A program made the position numbers and the translations under genes. This document shows positions 34,498-45,900 of a DNA stretch of 64,000 nt, piece by piece (the first letter of the stretch is position 1; every line of letters starts with the position of its first letter). Source of the stretch: Bursaphelenchus xylophilus (lineage: Eukaryota > Nematoda > Chromadorea > Rhabditida > Aphelenchoididae); NCBI GenBank assembly GCA_904066235.2, contig CAJFCV020000002.1, positions 1,488,001 to 1,552,000 on the forward strand. The letters run 5' to 3'. The notes below the pieces were generated by a model that was given only the letters and a program-made list of their open reading frames with translations, was not told the origin of the DNA and searched no databases.

Positions 34498-34544
34498 GCA
34501 AAATTTTTCGAAAGTTCGGCGCGAATTACTAACGCACCTGCCTT
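34449..34544 (-). repeat. Right terminal inverted repeat of the 12.5-kb element
   Basis: Ends ...GCGCGAATTACTAACGCACC TGCCTT in plus orientation, the complement of the left end. It is followed by ATAT at 34545-34548. Confidence 0.85.
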
Positions 34545-34548
34545 ATAT

Positions 34549-35941
34549 GAATATTCTCCCTTCGACGCTGCCATCTCAAGACGAGGCCTATCGAGCTTTC
34601 CAGCAACAGAAAGTTTTAGCGACAAAAACACCTGATTCATACTATAATTTCAGTGAAAAACTGAATCGTCGTGAAAAGAATTGTTCTAGGAAGAAACGAA
34701 AACATATTCGCTCGTCGGAAATCCTTCCGGAAGCTCCAGAACAACTTGAAGATTGTTCCTACCAACCTAATTCGACCGAGCCTACATCTTTCTTCCATGA
34801 TAAATATCTCGACCTCAAATTTGATTCATCGCCTGACCCAGAAACGACTCCATCAGTTTCACCAGATCGAACTACACACATTTTACAGAGTTTGCTACAA
34901 AAACTTCAAAGGAATGAAGAGTTAATCGAAGCAACACTGGCTAAGACGAAGCAAATTGTCGAGTTGCAAGAGCTAAGTCGAGACGGAAAATCTTCTAAAT
35001 TTCCCCAAACAGAATCAAAAGTTCAAGAAACAGTAGTACAAAATTTTGAATTTGATTATGGAGACTTTGAATTGTTATTTGCTGAGCCAGAGGTACCGTT
35101 GTTGACCACAAAAGAACAGCCAGATTATACCTTGGAATTATCACAAACTGTATTCAAGACCTGGAGCAAAGAGAAAGTGAACAAAAATATTGACTTTATG
35201 GAAATTTTGGATGATTCTCTCTATGTTGAATGGATAAAAATTGTTCCTATTGGCAAGGAATGTTCAGAAATAGTTGCTAATCGTCGAACAGATCATGTTC
35301 TTGACAAGTTTGATAATTTCGAAGAGTCGAATAATTTTGAATTGGTGCCAAGTTTTACCCTGGACCAGAATATTCAAAGTTGCGATAATTTTAAAGACGA
35401 AAGTGGCTTCTCGAACTCGTTTCTTCCCGCAAAAGGTTGTAAATTTAAATTTCTTCAACAAAATCAATGTTTGAATGACTTATTGGATCAAAGAAACCCG
35501 GCCGAATTATCAAATTACTCGCGAATTGAAGGCAAAGGATGCAAATTTAAAGGATTATTGGATGATTTTGGTTACAACAGAAATTTCTCAAACGGCAAAA
35601 TCATGAACCCTGGTGAAGAAAAAAGGAATGCAAAGAGCTTACACTCAAGTTCTGAGACGAATATCACCTTATCTTACCAGAAAATCAAAGGAAAGGGCAC
35701 AAAATTCAAATCTTTGGAAATTATGCTAATTTTTACGACGAATTTGGTTGTAAATCGCTATCTAATTATGGAGTTGCCGTATTTTATTGTAGTATCTTGT
35801 ATTATTTTGGAGGTATTTCTATTTTTGGTTCGTAAATACTCTGTTTACTTGTTTTGTTCCTACCCAAGTCAACTATTGTTGGACATTGACTTTACTCGCA
35901 GACCTCGATGGCAAATTCTGAAACGCCGGGACGTCGTTTAG
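34549..35941 (+). pseudogene. C-terminal part of the interrupted LTR-element ORF
   Basis: About 464 codons continue in the frame of the ORF left of the nested element and end at TAG 35939-35941. The two parts together would be about 636 residues. It has a basic patch (RKKRKHIR), a long acidic serine/glutamate-rich middle, and three spaced copies of a K-G-C/T-K-F-K motif (near 35430, 35535 and 35690). A hydrophobic segment near the end (YFIVVSCIILEVFLFLV) could span a membrane. No protease, reverse transcriptase, RNase H or integrase motif is visible. The product is unrecognised. In this copy it cannot be made intact because of the insertion. Confidence 0.55.
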
Positions 35942-36101
35942 TAGAGTAGTGGGGTGGACTTAGGGAACGGAAACATTATTTTAGGGATTTTATTTGAGCT
36001 TTTTAGAAAATTGAGGTATTTAGTTAATGTTAGGTTTTAAGAATTCAATTTTATTTTTTATTTTTTCAGATACGGGGACCGTATCTCAAAGAAGGGTGGC
36101 A

Positions 36102-36577
36102 AGTAGGACCCGGACCAGCACCATGATCAACAATCACAAGTTCAAACACATTTGGAGCCCTTCAACACCTTTGGAGCCAGCGGAACTTCAAGAACAACCC
36201 GCACGGATACCCGCAAATGATCTCACCACGGAAACATTTATTGGTATTCTGCAGCAACTACGATAGGATCCACGAAGACGGGGGAATTCAGAAATTGGAT
36301 AAGGGATAGATGGAAATATAGGACAGGAATTGGTCAGAGGTTGGAGACGGCCAGAAGGAGGACAGAAGAAGGACGCGCGAGGGCGTGAACCCGAGTAGTA
36401 TCAGTTGATACAGTTGGTCTTGGGTTCTTATTGTTGACTTGTTTACTCTTGTTTTGGTATTTTCCCCAGTTGTATCGTTTGGCTTGGATAAACTTATCAC
36501 TCGTACGTGTTTGGCGAGTCGTTTCTAGGAGATCTCCGGATTCTTATCCTCAAGAACTACCCCAAATCAGTTCTAAT
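36102..36577 (+). repeat. 3' LTR
   Basis: About 476 bp matching 19899-20375. Only two differences are seen in the first 400 bp; most of the rest fall in the last 45 bp. It is preceded by a purine-rich tract and followed by CGCT. Confidence 0.87.
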
Positions 36578-36599
36578 CGCTTTACCGGCATGGCTGAGA

Positions 36600-36780
36600 A
36601 ACAACAACGATTTTTATGGACGAGACAGTACGCAAAATGCGGAAACGGGGTAGATAAAGAACTTTTTTTGCGCTGCAAATTTGATATGAAAAAGAATTCA
36701 AAGTCTCAAGCATTTGAAAGAGGTTGAAACTACTCAAATTGCCATTCTAGGACATAGTAATGGTTTGGCCCGCTACCTGT
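36600..36780. repeat. Dispersed repeat shared with about 11110-11275
   Basis: Begins ACAACAACGATTTTTATGG-ACGAGA and continues with related wording up to the family A element that follows. The same arrangement occurs at 11.1-11.3 kb, so the family A element and this segment may be parts of one larger repeat. Confidence 0.5.
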
Positions 36781-36933
36781 CACTCTGTCGGGAAAGTAAT
36801 GAGCACCTGTTGCGTCGAAAATCGCATGGCCGCCGAGAAAATCAGTCGTGTCGCGGCAAAATCAATTTTTTTTTCACTTCAGCGACGCAATATGCGCGGT
36901 GACATTATACTCATCATTTTCCCGACAGACTGA
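36776..36933. repeat. Family A MITE
   Basis: Ends CACTCTGTCGGGAAAGTAAT and ATTTTCCCGACAGACTGATA. The interior matches other copies (GTCGCGGCAAAATCAATTTT). Confidence 0.75.
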
Positions 36934-37023
36934 TATGCAAACATGTCTTCAGCACTTCGGGTATTCTGTCTTATGTCAAAAGCTAGCTTTTTTATGATAA
37001 TGTTGTAAAATATTTGAAACAAT

Positions 37024-37122
37024 CAAATCTTAACTTACAAGATCCAACACATAACGCAATGTCCAGCAGACTCCTCAGCCACGGCAACGGTTCCAATCGC
37101 TCCAAGTCCGAGGAGACTGACA
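37024..37122 (-). CDS. Candidate first exon (possibly of the LPP gene)
   Basis: A minus-strand ATG at about 37122 opens 28 codons (SVSSDLERLEPLPWLRSLLD...) to a GTAAGT donor at about 37030. It looks like an N-terminal cytoplasmic segment leading into a hydrophobic helix. It is the nearest plausible upstream exon to the LPP exons on the other side of the LTR element. It leaves phase 1 while the LPP exon at 19846 needs phase 0, so either another exon intervenes or it belongs to another gene. Confidence 0.25.
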
Positions 37123-37129
37123 TCTCTCT

Positions 37130-39985
37130 AAAATTGCAAAATTTAATATCCTTTGTTTGATGCTTTTGTATGAAACAGAACCATAATGCATCAAAAACGG
37201 AGGGATGATTGTAAACGCTTTTGCGAGAATTCTTTGAGCATTTCAAAAAATATATTTTCTTTCTCTGCGATCTATCATTTTTTTGATCTTAAACTTGCGC
37301 AGGCTAAAAAATGATCGACACCCGCTGACCACAACTTTGCGTGAGTCAATTGGGAAATATGGTTGTTTATAGAGCAATGTTGGGGTAACTTTTTTGTGCA
37401 ATGGAAAAGACAAGGTAGCCTATGTATGACGAACGTGTTAAAATGGAAAGTTGAGAGACAGATTTACAGGATAAAACGTCATCATTACTAATAGCGGATT
37501 TCCTAGTCAAAGCTGAAAATCCGACAGTAAAAAAAAATAAATAAAATTATTAGTCAGACAGTAACGTGGGAAGTTGAAGGGAAGTAAAGGCGGGCCCACA
37601 CTTGCAGGTAACCTCTTTGCGGGAAGCTGGAAGAACCATGGAGATTCTGCCGGCATGGTTAGAAATCAGCCAACAAATGCTTGCAAGAGGAAATTCTAAC
37701 GATAAATTTGTCTGTTAGATGTTGCGAATTAAGTTGCTGAGTGTATAGGAGGCTTGAATAGTTACCATAAAGTTAACTAGGCATTTTTTTCCATTTTTTG
37801 CAGACAAACTGCCATAACTTTGAAAATGATGGATGAATTTCAATAGATTTGTGTATTTATCTGTACCAGAGAGTTGTCAATGCAAAATTTCTATCTTACA
37901 ACGTAGATTAGGGGAGGGAAATCGTAATTCTACTCAAAAAATGTCGACTGCCCGCAAAATGCTTGGCCGCAAAGTGTCACAACGCCAATGGAAAAAGCAA
38001 CGAAGACCTCTAATAACAAAAGTAGAATAAAAGAAGAATAAGTATTGAAACATAAATTTTAAGCGAAAGACCAGCTGTAAAAATATGAAGATGTACGTGA
38101 ACAACGGCCTAAAAGCGAGGAAATTCATCTTTTGATCATCTATAAAAATTACCGCTTATATGAAACAGGACAGGATTTTGCAAACTGTTTTAGGGTTTTC
38201 GGTTGCTTAGGTAATCCCTATCGGACACAGTTGAATGGAACAGGATTAAACGACCGGATAAACGGGATTTTCAAAAAAGGAAAATTCGCAGAATTTAGCT
38301 CTTTTGCAGTTTATGATCATCATTGCAGGCATTTATAGCGATTTACGCTCCAAATTTGCGTCAAAAAACAATCCAAAATATAGCCAAAGATCAAAAAATA
38401 AACAAAAAAAAATCATCTGCTAGTCTGAACACTTCGAACCAAAACAATTTCCGCTTCCAAAACAACATTTTTTCCAGTACAAAAAATTGATTACTCATCT
38501 TGAATATTCATCCATACAAACTTCCAACCAAAATATCATGAACAAAACCGCCTCGATGCGAGGAAATTTGTTTGCTCAGCTCTCGAAAAAGCGGTTGAAT
38601 GATAGTTTGCAAATCAAGTTCAACTTGACATTTGATAGTCCTCAAGAAATCTTGTCTGAAAAGCGAGGAGAATCTTGAAAAAAACCACTGAAGGGAGAGA
38701 ACCGCTTATCGTTTTCTTCTTCCTTACAAAGCAGGAACGTCTTTTGATAACGTATTAATCATAGAAACGTTAGAAAGGAGTGGTGCGCTTGCAAGTAAAG
38801 ATTTTGCAAAGTTTTGACGGGTTGGTTTTTTCTTCTTTTTCATTTAGGAAATACAGTTGTTTGGCCGTTGGAAAAACGCTTCCAGCTTCTGTTGAATCAT
38901 TGTTTTCCGTCTGCAATTTCGGAGAATCAGGGCAAGACGGCGCTTCGATTTTACGGAAATTTAAAGCGGCTTAATTGACAGTCGGACTGCGTAAAAGTTT
39001 GAGTTCCTTTATTTTTAAAATCCACTTCATTCATCAATCCTCCTTTAGGCATAGTAATCAAGAAACTGATTCCTCTAAATGGCCTATAAGCCAACTTTTT
39101 AACCGCGCTTTTTATGACTTACGTTAAAAACGAAAAAAGTTCCTTCGGCAATTGCAGCAATAACGACGAAAAAAGAAATGATGACATTTCAAACGTTTAC
39201 TATACATAAACATTTGAAATTTCTATAGTGTTTTACTGTTCGCCGTTTTGTCGCCTTTGCTTTTCTGATTGCAAATAAAAAAATGGTGATGAAATTCCGT
39301 TTACCATGTCATAAAAGGCGCGATAAGAGTATTTCCACTGGCTTGATACAATTACCAGATCTTAACCGAGCTTTGCAAAGAAAATTGTGTGTGAATTAGA
39401 TGTCGATGGAGAGCAAAGTGTTCAAGCATTTTTAAGCGCAAATCTGAAGATCAAGACTTTTCCTTTCTTTCAATCCATTATCCAGAGGTTTACGTTTAAT
39501 ATTCTGCAATAAATGATATTTCTTACTTCCGCATGCTGTCACAGAAGGCACCAAACAACTCTGATGAAGTTGTAACACTTCTTTTCTCTAATCCGGAGCA
39601 GACGTTACCACATCAACAACAATTTCGAAAAGCACTAGTTTGCTCAAAACAGTCTTCTTCCGTCATTCTTTAGGGATATTACACATCTTGCGTTTGTTGT
39701 ACCAGCATACAATTCATTTTCCCCAACTTTTTTTTGAATGAAATATTTACTAAAATTCGATTATTTATTATCATTATTACAAGCGCAATCTTCGTTGAGA
39801 TCAGGTAGTCAAAATGTTTTCATACAGGAAGTGTCAATTTTATAATTATGCAAAATATTAGAGACAGATATTATATTGCAAAATTCAAGTGATTTGAGAT
39901 CTCCAACATCCATACTATAGCGGTTATACAAAGTCGATATTAATCAAGTGACATTTCAAGGGTCCTAATTGTCTATGAAGAGGCT
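37130..39985. other. Gene-poor stretch
   Basis: No exon chain is supported. Short open frames (37833-38030, 38132-38338, 38487-38678) lack domains. AT-rich with scattered homopolymers. Confidence 0.45.
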
Positions 39986-42900
39986 TCAGAATCGCTCAAC
40001 TGTAACTGTAGCCTCTCTGACTGGACTGAGAAGTCGTCTCCTTGTGACGGTCTCATCCTCTTCCTCTTTTGAGTCTGATTCACGGGGACTTTCCACTTCT
40101 TTGGGTGTCTTTAAAGACGGCGGTGGTGCTGAAACAATTTCGTTGAGAAAATGAGCCGTCCTTTAGGTAGCTGGACAGAGTTCAGTAAGAAGCTCTATCA
40201 CCGTAAAACGAGAAACGTTTATACGTTTTTTATCGCTCTACAGCGACGGACCTGAACCAGAGCCAAAAAACCTACCATTTTGCATCCGGGAAGTGTCAAA
40301 AAATGTGGCAAAATGCCAACTAAAAAAAATTTCGTTTATAAGAGCCCTTTGCCTCACAAAAAGAGCGCTTTTAAAATCCTAGTTATTTCACTTGTCGACG
40401 GAGGTATTTTGCCATATTTTTGATGTTTCCCGGATGCAAAATGGTACGTTTTTCGCCAGTAGATCAGGTCCGCTATTCTACTTACATGCCACCTCGGAGC
40501 TCCTTCGATTTTCTTCATTCGAATTTGAGTTCTTCGAATTGCTGGCACTTGACTTCAACGGCCACCATTGCAAGATCTTATCCTTTCTTAATGCGAAAAA
40601 GTTGTTGGTCTTGTTGAACGTGCTACTGCTATCTGGTCGGATTCCATTCTTCGAGTGAGATGAGGAAGTGACCGGGGACTGACAGCAAACTCCCTCCTTC
40701 AGACATCGCAGGACACACTGACGGGCCTTGTCATTCATTACAACGTGCAGGAAAAAGATGAATGTACCCTGAAATTTGGTTTTTAAAATACGACAGGTTC
40801 AAGTCACCGAAGGAAAATCTAAATAATGAACACTTACTTGTAATGAATTCAAGATGGTAAAAATATAAGCCACGTAGGGTTGAAGCACATGAATCGCGCT
40901 GAGGAATCCAAATACCCAGGTGATTCCAAGCAAGAACAGTAACATTGCCGACCCCTTCAGCCATCCCAGGACCTTGGCGGCCAAGCTTCGGTCGCGGTTT
41001 CGGACGGCGAGGACTGTTCGCAAGGCCAACACCAACACTCCGCTGTTGAATAGGACAATTAGGCCAATGGGTCCGACAAATGTCCAGATAGTGGGAGATG
41101 TAACGTCTATCCAACAGCTAAAATTTATAGTTATATATTTGAGTCCATAAACATGATTTGACATACAGTGGCGTACCCGATCCAGTGGCCAAAAAGGTTC
41201 CATTTTTGCAGCCGGGAAGTATCAAAAATGTGGCAAAATACCTCCCTCTCCAAGTGAAAAGACTCCGACTTCAAAAGGGTGCCCTTCAAATTGGAGTTTT
41301 TTGACTTGGAGAGGGAGGCATTTTGCCACATTTTTTGACATTTCCTGGATGCAAAATGGTACGTTTTTTTTCCAGTAGATCAGGTCTGTCACTGTACATT
41401 CTACGTCAATTTTACATATACGTGCCGGTAAGATTTATCCAAGAAATAAAAGAATACTTACTAATTAGCAGTCCCATAATTCTCTGCTGCCACCAGCACC
41501 GACAGTAGCACAATGATTGCGGGAATTAAATATCCGCAGCAATAATACCAAAGTGTTCTTGATCGAGCGTCAAAAACCTGAGAGATACCCTTCAAAAAAT
41601 TGTCTTCTATTAGCTCACCTTGATCAGCATCAAATACAGCTGGTAGCCCTCCAACAACATCCATGCAAACGCGCATAAGAAGAAGTAGTGGAGCGCTATA
41701 GCCACGCCACTACAGAGAATCGCAGGCTCCGTTTCTTCGATGCCAAAGAGGAAGAAAATCTCGGCCATCAGAAGCGATAGACAGAGATTTCGATGAATCG
41801 TTGTTCGACTATTATACAGCGACCGGAAGATGGTGAAAATTAGGATGCAAAAAGTCAGAGAGATTATCGATAAAGCACAGCCAATGATCGTCAACCAATC
41901 CAAGGTTTCATCGACGAATTTGGCGGGCAAATAACCGTCTTCTCTACCTCGGAGCTCGCCCAATGAATTTGTAAAGTCCATCAGAATTGCAAAGGAAGTT
42001 AGATGCGAGCAAGTGCATTTAGTGTACTCATCGTTGGTAAAGGACATCTCGCATCCTTTATCGTCCCACGAGGAGGTGGTGAGGTTCCAGAAAACACATT
42101 TGGGGTTTTTTACGCCGTCCTGAAATTGAAAAGTAAAGTACAGTGGGGGACCTGATCCAGTGGCAAAAAACGTACGATTTTGAATCCGGAAAGTATCAAA
42201 AATTTGGCAAAATGCTTCCCTCTTGAAGTGAAAAAAACCCTGATTTCAAAAGCGCGCCCGCTCTTTTTGTGAGGAACCCTTCAAACCGCGGTTTTTTCAC
42301 TCGAGAGGGAAGCATTTTGCCACATTTTTGATACTTCCTGGATGCAAAATGGTACGTTTTTGCCACTGGATCAGGTCCCCACTGAATAACATGTTCATAA
42401 TATATTATTTTCAGAAATTTGGTAGGTTTTGCAACGACAACTCCAAGTCTTGGCATTCTGCATCAATATCTCAATGATTTGTATGCTGCTCAAAATTAAT
42501 GGCAGACTACAAGATCTAAGTAAAATACGAAGCAAAAAAACAATTGTTTGCCTACCTTCACCAAATGGTAAAATGTAAAGCTGACATGATCATTCATCAA
42601 GTCCACAGAAATTGCGGGATCATTCACAAAAGCCCCCATGATGTAACTGTTGACTCTTCGCTTCGAAGTCGTCGATGACATTAAATTCCCAAGATTCGAA
42701 AACATAAAGTGACCAACTTTGAGTGTGTTATCAGCCGACGGCGGATTTGGCGATGGATTCAACGTTCTCATCCGTGGAATGAGTCCTCCAGACATTTGCT
42801 TGGACTCGTGGCTCCATTTAACAGCAAAGCTAAGCAAGTCGCTGCTGGGCATTTCCATTGAGGCCGCTTTTTGAAAGCCGTCGAAAGAGACTGTTTCGGG

Positions 42901-45900
42901 CTCCGGCACGTCTTGAGCAATCCTTATGGACGGGGTACCAGGAGCATATTGAACTTCAGGTTTCACCTCGAGCTTGGACGCTGAAATTGAGGTTCAGACG
43001 GACATATGAGGAAAATCCGAGAGTTTATTTTGGACCACAAGATGCAAATACAGTGGCGGACCTGATCCATTGACCAAAATGACCATTTTGCATCCGGGAA
43101 GTGTCAAAAACGCAGCAAAATCCGTGTATTTATGGGAAAAGAAAAAGAAGTTGGTTGGCAATCACACACAAGGCTTGAGAATTGTGAAAAAAAGAATTTC
43201 GCGCGGTGACACCTGATTCAGTGGCAAAAAACGCATCATTTTGCATCCGGGGGTATCAAAAAACGTAGCAAAATACATCCCTCTCTAAGTGAAAAAACTC
43301 CGATTTCAGAAGCACTGTTGTTGTGAAAGAAAGGGCGCTCAGTTCAAAACGGAGTTTTTTTAGTTGGAGAGGGAGGCATTTTGCCACATTTTTTATACTT
43401 CCCGGACGCAAAATGATACGCTTTTTGCCACTGGTTCATGTCTCTAACAATTGTCATAAGTGGACTAACTTTATTAATAGTTACAAGCCAAACCCACCAA
43501 AATGGGAAAATTTGAAATCCTCCGACCCATTTGCCATCCCATGGGATTGTAAGACAAGGACGTTTTGCAACATTTGCATCAACCTGGCTGCTCTGGCCAC
43601 ACGGTGATCATCCGTCATGTTGTACCAGGCCTTCTCCGCTCTCTTATCCATCAAATAATCCCCGGTGTTTCCAATAGACTAGAAAGAAAATATAAAAAAG
43701 CTATCAAAACACTGACTCTATCAGATCTAAACAAATTCACTAATATTAACCTTACTTTTGCAAACTTCTTGCTGTATATTTTCTTTTTCTTCGCGTCTGC
43801 CTCTTTGTCAAGTCGCTGCAATGCCATTGCCATCATGGAATCACCGGATTCGAGGAATCCGAAGATATCGCCGCTGGTCAGTTTGCTGTTTCCCATCAGA
43901 TTGTAGATCACATGTTCGTATTTGCCGACAGTTATGAATGGGTCGTCAGTGCGTACCAAATCCTTTAGCGCCGAAAGCGAGGGGCTCATGCATCGAGAAT
44001 GGTCCTCGAGCCCTGTCCAATCAGCGCGAGCGCAATCACAGGTGAGAATGATTTTGCCTAGAAATAAATGAATAATAAACCTAATTTCGCAGGACAAAAA
44101 TGGGGAGGTATTCTGCCACATTTTTTGATACTTCCCGAATGCAAAATGGTAAGCTTTTGCCACTGGACTAGGTCCGCCACTGCAGCCATAAGTTCAGTAC
44201 CTGACAATCCTTGAGGACATTCCGCCTCAAAGTCGTAGCATGCTTTAGTCTCCGGGATTTTTTGGCCAAGGAATTTGAAGCCCTTGCAGAATCGTGGGTT
44301 CTCTTTGCTGAAAAGACAATTTTTGATGTTAAAAGTGTACATCGCTTGACACTAGTCCATTCTCACAGTCGCTGGAGTGATTTTCTGAACATTCAGTGTG
44401 CGAAAACAAAATTTCATCTAGCACTGTGCAGTTTCTCGCTTTTTGCACCGTGCGATACGCTTTTCGGACTTTCGCTCGCACCTTGACTTTTTTCGCACAA
44501 TGCAAACGCCAAAAAATCAGTCCAGCGGCTTACGAGCGGACTGGCAGTCCATTCGCAAAGCCGCTGGAGTGATCTTTGGCGTTAGCACTGTGCGGAAAAA
44601 GTCAGGGTGCGAGAGACAGCCGGAAAAACCATATTGCACGGTGCGAAATGCAAGAAACTGCATAATGCAAGGTGAACCTTTGTTTTCGTACTGTGCGTGT
44701 CGCTCTTTTTCAGTCCTGCTACACACTTTGCGAACGGACTATTAAAAATTATTTTTTATTAAAAAAAATTTGTAATTTTCTTACTCTTTTTCGCCAGATT
44801 TCTCCTTCTTATCTTCCTCAATGTACTTTCTGAAAAGTTTGAAAAATTATGATTACTTTGACTAATCAATGCCAGTGGACAGAAAATTTATCACCCCTTC
44901 CTTACTCTTGACTTCCTCCTCTTCCGTTTTCCTCTCTATCTCCTCTTCTACCTCTTTGACATATTGTTGAATTAATCAGTACTAGTAGGACTATGAGAAA
45001 TGGTAGCCTCATCTTGAATTAAGTTAGTCAGAATGATGAATCACGTCAGACATTACGTAACACGACAACGCGATTCCTAATCGCCAAGAAAGGAGATCGC
45101 AGTAAGAGATATTCTTTTTATCGTTGAATGCTTTACGTAGAAGGCGCAACGACTTTAGGAGAGTGATCCGATTAAGTGAGGCTAATCGCGGTTGGGATTT
45201 TCGTCGCTTTTTTTTGGAATTTTTTAGGGAAAGGTGGGTGAAAACAGAAATTCTGAGGGAAAAAATCGTTCAGACTGGAATTAGGCATGGCTGTCCTTGT
45301 TCAAATTCTCTTTGGCCAGGCCAGATTTAATTCTGGCATGGGCGCTAAAGCTTTATAATATAACAATAAGTAGTGTATTGACAAAGCTTTCCTTCTGTTA
45401 CAAGGCAAGAAAATTAGCGGCAAAAATGGAGACTGTATTTTATATTATTGCTTTAAAAGTTCTGTTTGGCGAACAGCAGAAAAACATCACGCTTTTCACA
45501 CCGTATATAAATACAAGAAAAGAAGTTAGTTCTCTCCTCGAAAATCACTGTTATGTGACCTCAAAAGGCAAGTAGAACTCATGTCAACCTTTAGAAAAAA
45601 GCCACAAGATATAACTGCAGTCAATCGATTAACCTCAAGAAGTCCTATTAGGTTGAGTCAAAATTATCCGGCGGTTTTATTGGCGCGTTTTTTGTAAGTT
45701 AAAATTTATGTTTTGTTAATGTTTTTTTTATAAAAATAATCTTCTCTGGTTGGTTAATAAAATGGCAGTCGAAACCCATACTCATATTTGCCACATTATG
45801 CTCTACCACTTCGAGAAAAGTTGGAAGTCAGCACGGTCATTCCGCGATCTCAACGAACTTTTCGGCGAAGGAACAAAAAATAGACACGATTTCCCAGTGG

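Larger units (their letters stand above)
22046..34544. mobile_element. 12.5-kb TIR transposon: DUF7869-like transposase, UPF1-like helicase, ParB-like protein
   Basis: The ends are inverted copies beginning AAGGCAGGTGCGTTAGTAAT and matching for about 95 bp with one or two differences. The flanks are ATAT (22042-22045 and 34545-34548); because the sequence is self-complementary, TATA shifted by one base is equally possible. Precise removal leaving one copy keeps the interrupted retrotransposon ORF in frame, whereas a 2-bp duplication would not. Arrays of 16-bp palindromes lie inside both TIRs. The cargo is three spliced genes: transposase-like and helicase on the minus strand in tandem, and a ParB-like gene divergent on the plus strand. 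Academ-type elements also encode helicases and have 3-4-bp TSDs, but I see no XPG nuclease here. Confidence 0.85.
19899..36577 (+). mobile_element. Non-autonomous LTR retrotransposon carrying a nested 12.5-kb DNA transposon
   Basis: Two long direct repeats (19899-20375 and 36102-36577) bracket the element, and the 4-bp duplication CGCT flanks it (19895-19898 and 36578-36581). A primer-binding-site-like sequence starting TGGCGACCACAGGCAC follows the left LTR at once. A purine-rich tract (AAAGAAGGGTGGCA) precedes the right LTR. Without the nested insertion the internal region is about 3.2 kb: a 1.15-kb leader, then one long ORF, with no reverse transcriptase, integrase or RNase H motif visible. 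The LTRs differ at only about ten sites, mostly in the last 45 bp, so the insertion is fairly young. The termini AGTAGG...CTAAT are not the canonical TG..CA. Confidence 0.85.

Noticed and set aside
22046..34544. Helitron
   Set aside because: A helicase is present, but the element has TIRs and a TSD and lacks a Rep/HUH nuclease. The helicase is UPF1-like rather than Pif1-like by motif sequence.
22046..34544. Polinton/Maverick
   Set aside because: No DNA polymerase B, integrase, packaging ATPase or capsid genes were seen. The TSD is 4 bp, not 6 bp.
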